DNA of 64,000 bases, taken from Cannabis sativa (taxonomy: Eukaryota; Streptophyta; Magnoliopsida; Rosales; Cannabaceae). Shown one piece after another: positions 22,870 to 33,954 of this stretch; within the stretch, counting starts at the first letter, position 1, and the number at the start of each line of letters is the position of its first letter. The notes below the pieces were generated by a model that was not told where the DNA came from, made no database searches, and saw only the letters and a list, made by a program, of their open reading frames with translations. The stretch spans positions 45,689,686 through 45,753,685 of the forward strand of contig NC_083604.1 in the NCBI RefSeq assembly GCF_029168945.1, written 5' to 3'. The position numbers and the translations under genes are program-made.

Positions 22870-24830
22870 TACAATAAGAGTTGCTCTGATGACATGGATA
22901 TCAATGTTTGACACGTGGTAAGAAAGATGAAATCTCGGAGTTGAGTAGTCCTGAGTCATAGCAAGTCGGTCTGGAAGGGGTCCCTAGTCCTACACCCAGG
23001 TTGACTTCGAGAACTCTGGGATGGAAGTTTGTGCTTTAGTTGTTGAGGTTCAAATAACTAATATGATAGTGGCAAAATTAATGATCAATGATAAAGCATC
23101 ATCAAACATTTCGTTCAAGAAAGCCCTAATCAGAATGGGTTTGACTTTAGAAGACCTAGAACCATGTGAACAACTCATGTATGGTTTCAACAGAGCTGAC
23201 ATTCCTCCATGTGGCACGATCAAATTGCCACTTACTAGGAGACCACCATCATGGCCACGTTTATAGTTGTGGACGTGAAGTCTCCATACAACGTGATGCT
23301 CCGAAAGCCTATTCTGTACGACCTTCGAGCCATCTCCATAGTATACCATTTATCCATTAAGTTCCCAACGGTTGCTGGTATTAGTTGTCTCCTTGGAAAT
23401 CAAGGAATTACCCGCTAGTGCTAAAACGTGTCGTTATCACTTGCCAAAAAGATCTCTTCTATTGATTCCAAGGGGAAGAACAAGACCTCCCTTGCTACTA
23501 TGGCACCAGAGCGGACGTGCAAGGCCTTTCCTGCAAAAGCCAGAGAGACAATAAAGACCTTTAAAGTCCAAACTATAGAGAAGATGGAGACGACATCTAA
23601 AGCCACTTGAAGGTGCTCCCAAGACGAGGATGACATTGACTCCTGTTTTGGGGAAATTGACTCAGGAGTTGGTCTGATCGAGGAACTCAAAGAACTTTAC
23701 CTCAACCCATCAGACCCAACCAAAGTTGTCAAGATTGGAACAAACCTGACGAAGGTCTTGAGTGAGATGCTCATTGCTTTCCTAAGGAGAAATAAAGACA
23801 TCTTTGCTTGGTCGCATGAGGACATGATTGGGATTGACCCTTAGGTCATCTTTCATGCCCTCAACATAGACAAAGTTAACTTCACCCCCGTACAATAGAA
23901 ATAGAGGCTCCTTGACAAAGACCATTCCAAAGCTCTCAAGAAAGAAATTGAAAGATTATGGGAGAAAAACTTCATTAGGGAAGCCATCTACCCAATTTGG
24001 GTATCCATCCCTATTTGGGTGCTTAAGCTAAATGGAAAGTGAAGGACATGCGTTGACTTCATCAACCTCAACAAAGCATGCCCTAAAGATTTTTTCCCAC
24101 TGCCACAAATTGATCAACTAGGGAATACCACAGCCGGCCATGAAATCCTCACATTCATGGATGCATATTTTGGCTACAAAAAGATCAGCATGCATGCACA
24201 AGACAAAGAGCATACTAGTATCTGAACAAACACCAGGCTTTATTGCTACAATGTAATGCCCTTCGAACTCAAGAATGTAGGTGCAACTTATCAAAGACTA
24301 ATCAACTGTATGTTCTATAACCAAATTAGAAATAATATGGAAGTCTACGTCAATGATATGCTGGTTAAGTCAAAAAGATCTAAAGACCACATCAAAGATC
24401 TATAAGAGTGCTTCAACATCCTACAAGAATATAGAATGAAGCTCAACCTTCTAAAATGATCCTTCGACATCCAGTAAGGAAAGTTTCTGGGATTCATTGT
24501 CAACTCAAGAGGTATTGAAACGAATCTTGAGAAGATCAAGACCTTACACGACATGAAGTCATCGTCCCAGATAAAAGACGTGCAAAGCCTAACAAGACGA
24601 ATTGCTGCACTTAGCAGGTTCGTCTGCAAGTCAACTAACAAGTGTGTTCCTTATTTTTTTTTAAAAAAAAACTCAAAGGAAGCAACACGGGGTTTGAATG
24701 GACTAATGAATGCGAGCAAGCCTTTTAAGCTCTCAAATATTATCTTGCCAAGCCTCCCATCCTATTCAAACCTGTTATCTCTCAAAAAATCCAAAATAAG
24801 TGTGCATGAATTTATATTATAGATATGGAG
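22870..24830 (+). pseudogene. Decayed Tat-type Ty3/gypsy pol
   Basis: Three-frame reading gives the protease to reverse transcriptase part of a Ty3/gypsy pol of the plant Tat (Ogre/Retand) type. Protease-region peptides include VVDVKSPYNVMLRKP and AISIVYHLSIKFPT (about 23250-23400). Reverse-transcriptase peptides include NKDIFAWSHEDMIGIDP (about 23790), VDFINLNKACPKDFFPLPQ (24050-24110), TTAGHEILTFMDAYFGYKK (24130-24185) and EVYVNDMLVKSK (24340-24375). The catalytic YVDD box is YVND, so one metal-binding Asp is lost. There are many in-frame stops and several frameshifts. The RNase H region is only hinted at (to about 24820) and integrase is absent. This copy is dead. Confidence 0.88.
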
Positions 24831-24840
24831 GTCCAACAAG

Positions 24841-25215
24841 GAGGAGCTCATTAGCCAAAGAGGAGCTCATTAGCCAAAGGGGAGCCCATTAGCCAAAGAG
24901 GAGCCCACTAGCCAAAGAGGAGAGGAGCACATTGGCCAAGGAGGAGCTCACTAGCCAAAGAGGAGCACACTGACCAAAGAGGAGCTCATTGGCCAAGGAG
25001 GAGCACATTGGCCAAAAAGGAGCACTTTGGCCGAAGAGGAGCATTGCGGAGCCCATTAGCCAAAGAGGGGCCCACTAGCCAAAGAGGAGAGGAGCACATT
25101 GGCCAAGGAGGAGCTCACTAGCCAAGGAGGAGCTCACTAGCCAAAGAGGAGCACACTAACCAAAGAGGAGCTCAGTGGCCAAGGAGGAGCACTTTGGCCG
25201 AAGAGGAGCATTTTG
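24841..25215. repeat. 19-bp minisatellite, about 18-20 units
   Basis: The unit is close to GAGGAGCTCATTAGCCAAA, with variants (GCACATTGG, GCCCACTAG, GCACTTTGGCCGAA). A longer block of about 8-9 units appears twice (about 24875-25040 and 25050-25215), both ending in GCACTTTGGCCGAAGAGGAGCATT. The 19-bp unit cannot keep a reading frame, so it is not a protein repeat. It lies directly after the pol remnant and may be the 3' non-coding part of that element. Confidence 0.88.
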
Positions 25216-25590
25216 GGCGCATTAAGCTCCCGACTCCGTCAGGTGCTAAGGCGCAAAGAGCTCCTCAGCTGCCAAATTATCTCAAGGACCTGATGGGCAC
25301 AAACCGACCCAATTAGCTCCCCTCATGTACCCATGACCATCCGAGTCCGCTAAATACGAGAGAAATGTGCTTTTAGAGCTGTTCCGAAAATATAGTCAAA
25401 AAATGATAAGTGAAGAGATATTTATTTTTTAAATAATTATTTTATTATTATTTTGTATCTTAAACCTAACCCAACTATAATTACGGGAAGGTATACCTAT
25501 GTTTAAGGGATTTTAAATCCTATATGAATATCTATATAAGGGCGGTGAAATCACTTATAAAGGGACCCTGAAATTGATACTCACGAGATC
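25216..25590 (+). other. LTR-like or UTR stretch, origin uncertain
   Basis: After a short GC-balanced part (AGCTCCCGACTCCGTCAGG, 25225-25345), the sequence becomes AT-rich and shows TATATAAGGGCGG near 25532 and TTATAAAGGGACC near 25555. These look like an LTR promoter region. It could be the remains of the 3' LTR of the Tat-type element. It is cut at 25590 by the gypsy LTR. Confidence 0.4.
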
Positions 25591-27609
25591 TGTAAAGACC
25601 GCTTAACTTTAATTTGGAAATTAGTAGTTAATTAGGGTTTAATTGTAGAAATTATTTATTAATTCTAAATTATTAATTTAAGATGTTTTATTTGAATTTA
25701 GAATGTATTTTATATGTCATATATAGAAATTTCATAATTTTGCATGTTCAGTGTCCGACAATATTGGAACGCGATGTTTGGCTATTAGAATCACATCTTA
25801 GTATTTTTATTATAGCGGGGCGATATAGTTAGACATTCGGAATGTCGAGAATAGTCGGAAATTTAGAATTTCCCAAATTACCCCTTAGTGACCTTTAGTG
25901 GCTATTAGTATGGAAGGGCAAAATTGTCATTTTGCCGAGCCTTAGTTTGTCTTTTTGTGAGAGTGGAGTTTAGTAGTAAATCTAATTTTTATTAATGTTT
26001 AAGGCTGATATTAGTTGAATTAAAAAAAAAGGGTATTATCTCATTTTCAAGAAAAATCAAAGTAAAGGAAAATCTCATTTTCTCTTAATTCTCTCTCTCA
26101 TTTTCGAAACCCATAGAACCAGCTAGGGTTGGGTTTTCTTCAGCAGCTCTAGGGGATTTTTAGCTAGTTTCAAGTGAATCCAAGCCAAGGTATAGTTCTT
26201 GCAACCTCCTCTTTGTTTTCTTGAAGTGTAAGGAAAGAAATTTATGCATGCTTTGTGGTTTTTGTTGCTGTGGCTGCTGTTAGTGTTTAGTTTTGTTTTC
26301 TGAAGCTTAATTATGTTTAGATATATGGATTCAAGCAGGTTTTAGTGGTTGTTGGTTAGATTTAACCAAGTTTTGAGTTTTGAACTCAAACTTGGAGCTT
26401 TAATGGTGGTTTTTGTTTCTGAGCATGGGGGGTTGTTTTGTTGCTTTAGATATGTTGTATCTGGGGTAAATAGCAGGTTTGGAAGGTTTCTTTGAGTTTG
26501 GGGTTGAATTGGTGAAGTTATGGAATTTTTAGTCATTTCAGCACTGAACCGGAATTCCGGTTCAGATGGGCCAGTACGAACCGGAATTTCGGTTGGTCCC
26601 AGGAAACCCCTCAGAACCAGAATTCTGATTGGAAACTGGGCTTCCGCGGTTGGGGCAATTTTGGGAACCCTAGTTTTTCTTATTTTTGTGTTGTTTAGGG
26701 TATTGCCATGTTATTTATCGATAGGGAAACTTTTAGTTTCAAGTTTAAGACCCTGGAAATTTATTTAGCGTGTCACTCACCTATGTTATGATTGATGTGA
26801 TTTAGGAGCCTATAATTCTCCGAGCAGTTGCTCCAGTCAGGTTGACCGGCACACCGGAATTCTGAATCAAGGTAAGATTAGTATAATGTCATGCATATGT
26901 TTATACATGTTTAGCATACATGTTAGTTTCCGTCAGAATAACATATCAGATATATGTTAGGCAAATCTATAGCCATCAGATTAGCATATCAGGGAAAAGT
27001 GTGGTGTACATAGAGTTGCACTGAGATGCCATCAGATATATGCTAGGCTATGAGATAGTATGGATTAACTGCTACCACATCAGTGCGATTAGAGTACTGA
27101 GTATAGGCTGGATTCGCGGTTAGTCATACTTGGTCAAGATCGATCCTAATTCAGTTAGGGTTATGGTTAGGTGTATGGGCGCCTGATTATAACCCGGGAT
27201 ATTAGTATGTTTATTATGTTATGCTTTTCTTACTGAGTCTGTCGACTCACAGTGCTATTGTTATGTGTAGGTAAGGGCAAGGTTAAAGCTGAGGAACCGT
27301 GAGAGCGAGCAGGTGAAGATTGTACATGTCAGGGCGATTAGGCCTGGAGCGTACAACCCTCGGGACACCAGGGCTTTTATTGTTTTGTCGCTAGGCGACA
27401 AGTATTTTGTAATTATGTAGTAAACTTTTGTAACAGTATTTTGTAAACGGGATCCTGGAAGTTTATCAAAGTTATATGTTATGTTTTAATTAAATAAGCA
27501 AAATTTTAATTATTCATGTTTTTTTTTTCAATAACCTCATTGATTAGCAATGAGCTGCACAGTACGTTAAAAATCACGCTAACACGCCTATGCTAGTTAG
27601 GGTGTTACA
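25591..27609 (+). mobile_element. Gypsy 5' LTR (Tekay/Del-like)
   Basis: The LTR begins TGTAAAGACCGC and ends GCTAGTTAGGGTGTTACA (2019 bp). The primer-binding site follows directly, so it is a 5' LTR. It is homologous to the solo LTRs at 1455-3727 and 32771-34959, sharing the GTATTGCC...TTATCGATAGGGAAACTTTTAG block near 26700. No target duplication partner is found because the 3' LTR is missing. The short plus- and minus-strand frames near 26342-26768 are LTR by-products. Confidence 0.92.
26545..26630. promoter_or_regulatory. Palindrome cluster in gypsy LTR
   Basis: The sites are a perfect 20-bp palindrome TGAACCGGAATTCCGGTTCA (26545-26564), AACCGGAATTTCGGTT (26579-26594) and AACCAGAATTCTGATT (26615-26630), spaced 32-36 bp. 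They occupy the same LTR position as the clusters at 2535 and 33878. Confidence 0.6.
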
Positions 27610-27612
27610 ATT

Positions 27613-27624
27613 TGGTATCAGAGC
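27613..27624 (+). other. Gypsy primer-binding site (tRNA-iMet type)
   Basis: TGGTATCAGAGC lies three bases after the LTR end. It is the classical complement of the plant initiator tRNA-Met 3' end, from which minus-strand DNA synthesis is primed. Confidence 0.93.
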
Positions 27625-27949
27625 CGCCAGGCTGTCTTCTGAAGATCGTCACGACATGTACAATCATCATCAGTAGTCAGCTCGTTTCACGGTTCAATAA
27701 GCTTTTATTGCTTTAGTAGTTTACTTTAATTAGTATGGTTTAAGAAACGCCTGTTAGGAAGCATGTTAGTAGCCTGATAGTAGAATAGGAACATGTTTTT
27801 TTTTTTAAATTTTCAAATAAGCGGCATTGGTAAGTTCTCTTTGATCATGATCTGACCAGACTAGCTCTTGGTTATGCAGGCTGTTCAGATTAGATGGACG
27901 CCAGGCGAAATACCAGGAGCCAGGGTAACTTGGTTGGATCAAATGAAGG

Positions 27950-29085
27950 TTAGGGAGCTCAGATTCCCCTAAATGTTCGTGGCCATGGTAGAGGTCTCAG
28001 AGGCAGGGCACGTGGCCAGGGTGATGCTAACCCGCCACAGGTTGCCCAAGCTGCCCAAGCTGCTTAGGATGCCCAGAATTGGTAAAATAGGTTTGCAGAA
28101 ATGCAAACTAGAATCAATGAACAAGAGGAAGTGATTCGGCAGTTAAGACAGCAGGGTGCTCCTGCAGTGCCTGTTCCACAAATGCCAGTGGCACCTGCCC
28201 CTGCTATGCAAGCCGAACCGGTGGTTGCAATGAGCCGGATGGAACCCCTATATGAAAGGTTCCGTAAGCAGGCACCTCCAGTTTTCCTGGGAGGTCCCGA
28301 TGTTATGAAAGCTGAGCAATGGCTAACTGTGATCACCAGGATCCTAAATTTTATGGGCGTCACGGGTAATGATAGAGTGGTTTGTGCCACTTTTCAATTT
28401 CAAGAAGATGCTTTAGTTTGGTGGGACATGGTGTCCATGATTCATGATGTGACAACTATGACCTAGGAGAAGTTCCAGGAACTGTTTAATGCCAAGTACT
28501 ATAATGAGGCAGTCAGAAAGTGCCAAGAGAAAACAATTCACCCATTTGACTCAGAAAGAAAATATGAGTGTTACTGAGTATACGACACAGTTTGATCGCT
28601 TGGCGAGGTTGGCCTCGGGAATTGTGCCAACTGATTTCAGTAAAAAGGAAAAATACTTGGATGGGTTAAATGCGAAGATTCGACATGATTTGATGATTAC
28701 TATTGACGACAGAACCACCTATGCTGAAATGGTGGATAAGGCACTGCGAGCTGAGGGCGCAGTAGGATGCATGATAGAGTCTGGTGGGACTCCAGCTGTT
28801 GGCGGGGCTCCTACCCCTCCTGCATCAGGTTTTAGCAGGGGAGGTAGTGGTTCGGCCATGGACCTAAAAAGAAAGGCATCCAATGCAACCAATAGCTCGA
28901 GTCAGAACAAGAGGTTTCGGGGGATCAGGGTCGAGGCAATCGCCAGAGTGGCACAGAAACTCGATACACTTACCCAGAGTGTCCCAACTGTAAAAGGCAC
29001 CATCTAGGGGAGTATAAAGGGCAGGGGTGGTTTTAGTGTGGCATGCCAGGGCATTACAAGAGGGATTGTCCCCAACTTAGAACTG
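27950..29085 (+). pseudogene. Broken gag of gypsy element
   Basis: Pieces of a Ty3/gypsy Gag are readable in order. An RG-rich N-terminus (about 27965-28030) has stops. A coiled-coil-like segment NEQEEVIRQLRQQG (about 28116) follows. The capsid-like domain gives PPVFLGGPDVMKAEQWL (28273) and VSMIHDVTTMT, then a stop at 28466. After a frameshift it continues as VTEYTTQFDRLARLASGIVP (28567) to EGAVGCM (28770). A zinc knuckle at about 29030-29070 reads GWF-stop-CGMPGHYKRDCPQ: the first Cys of the CCHC box is Trp and a stop sits inside it. At least two frameshifts and several stops make it non-functional. Confidence 0.9.
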
Positions 29086-29330
29086 AGGCACCGAAGACTC
29101 TAGGGAAATCCACTCCAGCAAGGATGTTCGCCATATGTCAGGCTGATGCAGAAGCCAATCCTTCAGTGGTAACAGGTCAGCTCTCGGCCAACAACTCTTA
29201 TTTCTCTGTGCTATTTGACTCTTGGGCCACTCATTCTTATGTGGCAGCCGGAATTTTTAGTAAGTTGGATAGACCGCATGATAGTTATGAATCTGAGTTT
29301 GGAACCCTATTACCTGGCAGAGAGTAAGTT
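29085..29330 (+). pseudogene. Gypsy protease remnant, active site lost
   Basis: The open segment reads ARMFAICQADAEANPSVV, a typical junction from Gag to protease, then FSVLFDSWATHSYVAAGIF at about 29201-29255. Retropepsins of this group have DSGATHS here. The Gly of the DSG active site is Trp (TGG), consistent with a single-base change. The frame continues to a stop at 29325, beyond which more pol sequence is read only with interruptions (for example FDIILGKDFLSKYSASIDC near 29420). Confidence 0.88.
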
Positions 29331-29639
29331 ATCTCCAAAAGGTGGATTAGGTCTATGCCGATCAGGATTGACGGTAGGGAGTTAAGTGCTGACCTAATAG
29401 AAATGAGTTTAGCAGATTTTGATATTATACTGGGAAAGGATTTCTTGTCCAAGTATTCAGCCAGTATTGACTGTAACCGGAAGATGGTAATCTTCTAACC
29501 AGAAGGTGAAGAACCGTCTGTTTTTGTCGGTTCGGTTCAGGGATCGCGGATCCCGATAATTTCAGTTTTAACAGCCAAAGAATTTTTGTGTGATGGATGT
29601 CTAGGGTTTCTGGCCGTGGTATTGGATACCACACGTCCT

Positions 29640-30467
29640 GACTCTGTTCGGCGAGAAGACATCAAGGTGGTTCGGGAATTTTTAGATGTTTATCCTGATG
29701 AACTTCCAGGTTTGCCACCTCAACGAAAAATTGATTTGTAATTGATTTGGCACCTGGAGCAGAACCGGTTTCTAAAGCCCCTTATAGAATGGCTCCAGCT
29801 GAGCTTAAAGAATTGAAAATTCAACTCCAGAGGTTGCTTGACATAGGGTTTTCTCGGCCTAGTGTGTCACCCTGGGGAGCTCCAGTATTATTTGTCAAGA
29901 AGAAAGATGGGTCATTACGAATGTGCACCGACTATCGCGAATTGAATAAGCTAATAATCAAGAATAAATATCCTTTACCTAGGATCGATGATCCTTTTGA
30001 TCAACTTTAGGGGAAGACGGTCTTTTCAAAGATTGATCTCCGATCGGGCTATCATCAGTTGAGAATTCGAGAGGAGGACATTCCTAAGACGACTTTCCGT
30101 ACTAGGTATGGACATTATGAATTTTTGGTTATGTCGTTTGGAGTAACCAATGCGCCTGCGACATTCATGGATTTGATGAATAGGGTATTCAAGGATTTCC
30201 TCGATATCTGTGTGATAGTGTTTATCGATGACATCCTTGTGTACTCTCAATCAGAAGAAGAGCATGAGCAACATCTCCGAATGGTTCTGCAGCGGCTTCG
30301 AGAACATAAGCTTTATGCCAAGTTCAAGAAGTGTGAATTTTGGTTACCTCAGGTGTCCTTCCTTGGGCACATTGTTAGCAAAGATGGGATTAAGGTGGAT
30401 CCAGGAAAGATAGAATCCGTCAGGGATTGGCCAAGACCGAAAACAGTGACAGAAGTTAGAAGTTTCA
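29640..30467 (+). pseudogene. Gypsy reverse transcriptase, 5' part of pol
   Basis: Peptides cover the fingers and palm of a Ty3/gypsy reverse transcriptase: [60 protein letters not shown], a stop at 30008 (expected Gln in [13 protein letters not shown]), [40 protein letters not shown] and the catalytic [18 protein letters not shown] with its DD pair intact. The frame ends in [11 protein letters not shown] at 30467, where family members continue into the RNase H connection. The next base begins sequence from the opposite strand, so the gene is cut by a rearrangement. Confidence 0.92.
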
Positions 30468-32147
30468 TTTCTCCAGAGCACTTTAACCAGAGCTATGGTC
30501 TTGTTCCGAAGAACCTTATCCTTTCTGTCAAGGATCTGAACTGGTTGTTCTTCATAAGACATATCTGATTGCAGCTCAAGATTCTCATAACTAAGTACAT
30601 GAGCAGGGTCTGAAACGTACTTTCTCAGTATAGAGACATGAAATACGTTGTGAACTGCCGAAAGAGTTGGAGGCAAAGCTAATCGATACGCCACTTGTCC
30701 AACCTTCTCGAGAATCTTAAAAGGTCCTGTAGGGCATAACTTGCCTCTTTTCCCAAACGTTTCATCCCCTTCATTTGACATATTCGTAAAAACACATGAT
30801 CCCCTACTTGGAACTCAACATTTCTGCATTTCGGATCTGCATAACTCTTTTGCCTGCTTTGAGAAGCAAGCATTCTAGTCTTAATTTTCTCAATTGCTTC
30901 ATTAGTCCGTTGTACTGAATCTGGACCTAGGTATTTTCTCTCCCCTATCTCATCCCAATGGATGGGAGATCTACACTTCCTTCCATACAGCAGTTCATAG
31001 GGAGCCATCTCTATCGTACTCTGATAACTGTTATTATAAGAGAACTCTATCAACGGTAGGTACTTGCTCCAAAAGCCCTCGAAATCCATAGCACAGGCTC
31101 GTAATAAATCTTCCAGTATCTGTATTGTCCTTTCGGACTGTCCATCAGTCTGAGGATGAAATGCTGTATTGAATTTCAGTTTTGCACCTATAGCCCGTGG
31201 CAAACTCTGCCAAAACTTGGAGGTAAACTTCGGATCTCTATCCAAAACTATGGACTTTGGCACACCATGCAGTCTTACTATTTCTTTGACGTACAAATCT
31301 GCTAACTGATCCACTGAATAGATTGTTTTAGCTGGTAGAAAATGTGCAGACTTTGTGAATCAGTCTACCACAACCCAAATAGAATCAAACAGACTCGTGG
31401 TTCTAGGTAACCCAACCACAAAGTCCATCGTGATGTCCTCCCACTTCCACTCAGGTAAGGTTAAAGGCTGCAACAACCCTCTCCGTCTCTGATGTTCAGC
31501 CTTGATCTGCTGACAGGTTAGGCATCTCGATACGAATTCTACCACATTCTTCTTCATTCCGCTCCACCAGAAGTAAGGTTTAAGATTTTGATACATTTTG
31601 GTGGTGCCGGATGTAGGGAATATGGAGTGGTATGAGCCTCCTCGAGAATTTTGTTTCTAAGTTCCACATTATTTGGAACACAAACCCTAGCTTTAAACAA
31701 TAACATCCCACTGTCTGACACTGTAAAATCTCTGGCTTTACCAGTCGAAACCTCTTCCCTGATCTTTACTAACTCTAGATCAGTCAAATGAGCGACTTTA
31801 ATTCGTTCTAGCAGATCAGATTGCAGCGTCAAGTTATGAAGCTTGCCTACAACAAACTCAATGCTAGATCTAACGATGTCCTCTGCTAACTGAGATGAAA
31901 TCTGAATCATACCAGCTACTTGCCTGTGACCCTTCCTGCTCAGGGCATCGGCCACTACATTGGCCTTCCCAGGATGATAAAGGATCTCACAATTGTAATC
32001 CTTAACTAACTCCAACCAACGCCTCTGTCTCATATTTAAATCTTTCTGAGTAAATAAATATTTGAGACTTTTATGGTCGGTATAAATTTCACATCTCTCT
32101 CCGTAGAGATTATGCCGCCAAATTTTCAATGCAAATACTACCGCGGT
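30468..32147 (-). pseudogene. Gypsy RNase H and integrase, inverted pol half
   Basis: Read on the minus strand from 32147 to 30468, this is the 3' half of the same kind of pol. RNase H peptides are [40 protein letters not shown] and [16 protein letters not shown]. Integrase follows with FVSRCLTCQQIKAEHQRRRG (zinc-binding end), ITMDFVVGLPR, LDRDPKFTSKFWQSLP and NTAFHPQTDGQSERT, so the D, D and E residues are present. The C-terminal part has [15 protein letters not shown] and [16 protein letters not shown]. Breaks include a frameshift near 31600, a stop at about 31360 (VVVD-stop-FTKSAHF, expected Arg) and another shift near 30740. It stops at 30468 exactly where the plus-strand pol stops. Confidence 0.9.
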
Positions 32148-33304
32148 AAGTGATCAAATGATCTTAATCCTAATATGATTAGGTTCAATCTCAAGAGTGT
32201 TATCCGTGTTCTTTGATTTGTTAGTTAAGCCTACTTTTGGGTCAGGGTGATACGTACATTTTGGGAACACGGTAGTGCAATTGAGTGGGAGGGCTAACAT
32301 AAATATGGAATCTAGCGAATAGACAGTAAAGGATGATTTCCTTCGAGCTTAACCAAACGAAAATAAATGGTGGAGATTTCATTTCACTTAGCTGAAATAT
32401 CATTTATACAGGGTTAAGTGTTTTAAGGATAAAATACATTGTAGGGTGTTACAATAATTTAATCCCTTTACAGTGTAAATCATCTATATAGAGGATCATT
32501 GATCACATTAGGGTTATAACAATGGATAACTAATGACGTGTCTATATCGTGGAACATATAGAACGTTCTATATACTGAGAGTGCAATTCTAAATTCTATG
32601 CGTGGATTCAACGAAGAATTAATAAGTTAGTGATTTTAAGATATAAATTCCTGATCTGCTTATTGGAAGCTCGGATATATACACCCATGGTCTTCATACT
32701 AGTTGAGACCATACTGCTTTTAAGACTCAGTTAATTGATTTTGATTAATCAATGATAATTCTAAAGTTAGTGTAATGACCGCTCTTGTAATGTGGATTAG
32801 CAAAGGCAATTAGCACTAATTTTTATTATTTTATTATTATTTGTGAATTAATTTAATTGTGGACCCCAATATTTAGAAATAAATATTAGAGTTATAATTT
32901 CTCAATTCCGGAGATTTTATTAAACTCTAGCGGTATTATTTAGCTTATATGTGAAATATGTTATTTTTGTAATTTTTGCTCGGCGACAACGGAAAATGCG
33001 ATGAATGGCTAGATTGATCACATGGGTAAGTTTAGAACCTTATTTCATAGTGGGAAATATTTTAGAGAAATTAAAATATCGGGATTGAGCGGGGTTATGG
33101 GTTTTGACTATTTTACCCCTAGTTTTAGAAATACCCTAGTTTTAAGTCTAAAGGGCATTTTAGTCTTTTCCTTGGTGGGAGTAGGTGGCAGCCATGGGTG
33201 ATGACACCTAGTTAATTTTATTGATGATTGGAAAATAAGGGATTACTTTGAAGGAAAAGAAAAGAATTAAGAAAAGAAGGAAAATTGGAAATTTAGTTTT
33301 TCTT

Positions 33305-33440
<136 letters not shown>

Positions 33441-33877
33441 GGCTGGGACTAAGCAAGGGCAAAGATCAAATTTTTCTCTTCCATTTTCTGGGATTAAGCT
33501 AGGATTCAAGGAGGTTTCATCTAACGTAAGCCCTAGAACCTTTGAAGATGTGATTTTAAGCTTTTTCATTGATTTTAAGTTATGTTTTTCCTAAACAGTG
33601 GCTGTTAGAGTGTGATGTTTGTTTAGTCCGAAAATTAGGGTTCATTTGAGTTAATCTAAGTCCCTAGCAACTGGTTTTGATGCTTGGTATTAGTTTTATG
33701 CAACTTTGAACATAGAGTTCAAAGCTTTGGTCTTTAATGGCAAGTTGAGTGTTGTTGGTTTGTTCTGTGAATTGTTGGTTGGAAATGGTTATTTATGCAT
33801 TGTATAGGTGTACTGGAGAGTTTGATAAAGTTTGGTTGAGATTTGAGGTCATGGGGGAAATTTTTGTGTTCCCAGCA

Positions 33878-33954
33878 CAGAACCGGTCGACCGGTTCTGG
33901 GGGACCAGTGGCAATCGGTCGACCGGTTGGTGACCCAGAACCGGATTTCTGGTT
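33878..33954. promoter_or_regulatory. Palindrome cluster, TCGA-centred variant
   Basis: A perfect 22-bp palindrome centred on ACCGGTCGACCGGT (33878-33899) is followed by AATCGGTCGACCGGTT (33913-33928) and AACCGGATTTCTGGTT (33939-33954). The CCGG halves are as in the other two LTRs but the centre is TCGA instead of AATT. Confidence 0.6.

Noticed and set aside
24841..25215. Regular short repeats resembling a CRISPR array
   Set aside because: Units are head-to-tail 19-bp copies with no unique spacers, next to plant retrotransposon sequence; it is a minisatellite.
30344..30568. Plus and minus open frames crossing 30467 as fusion proteins
   Set aside because: Beyond the junction each frame runs antisense through the other pol half, so the extra residues are meaningless.
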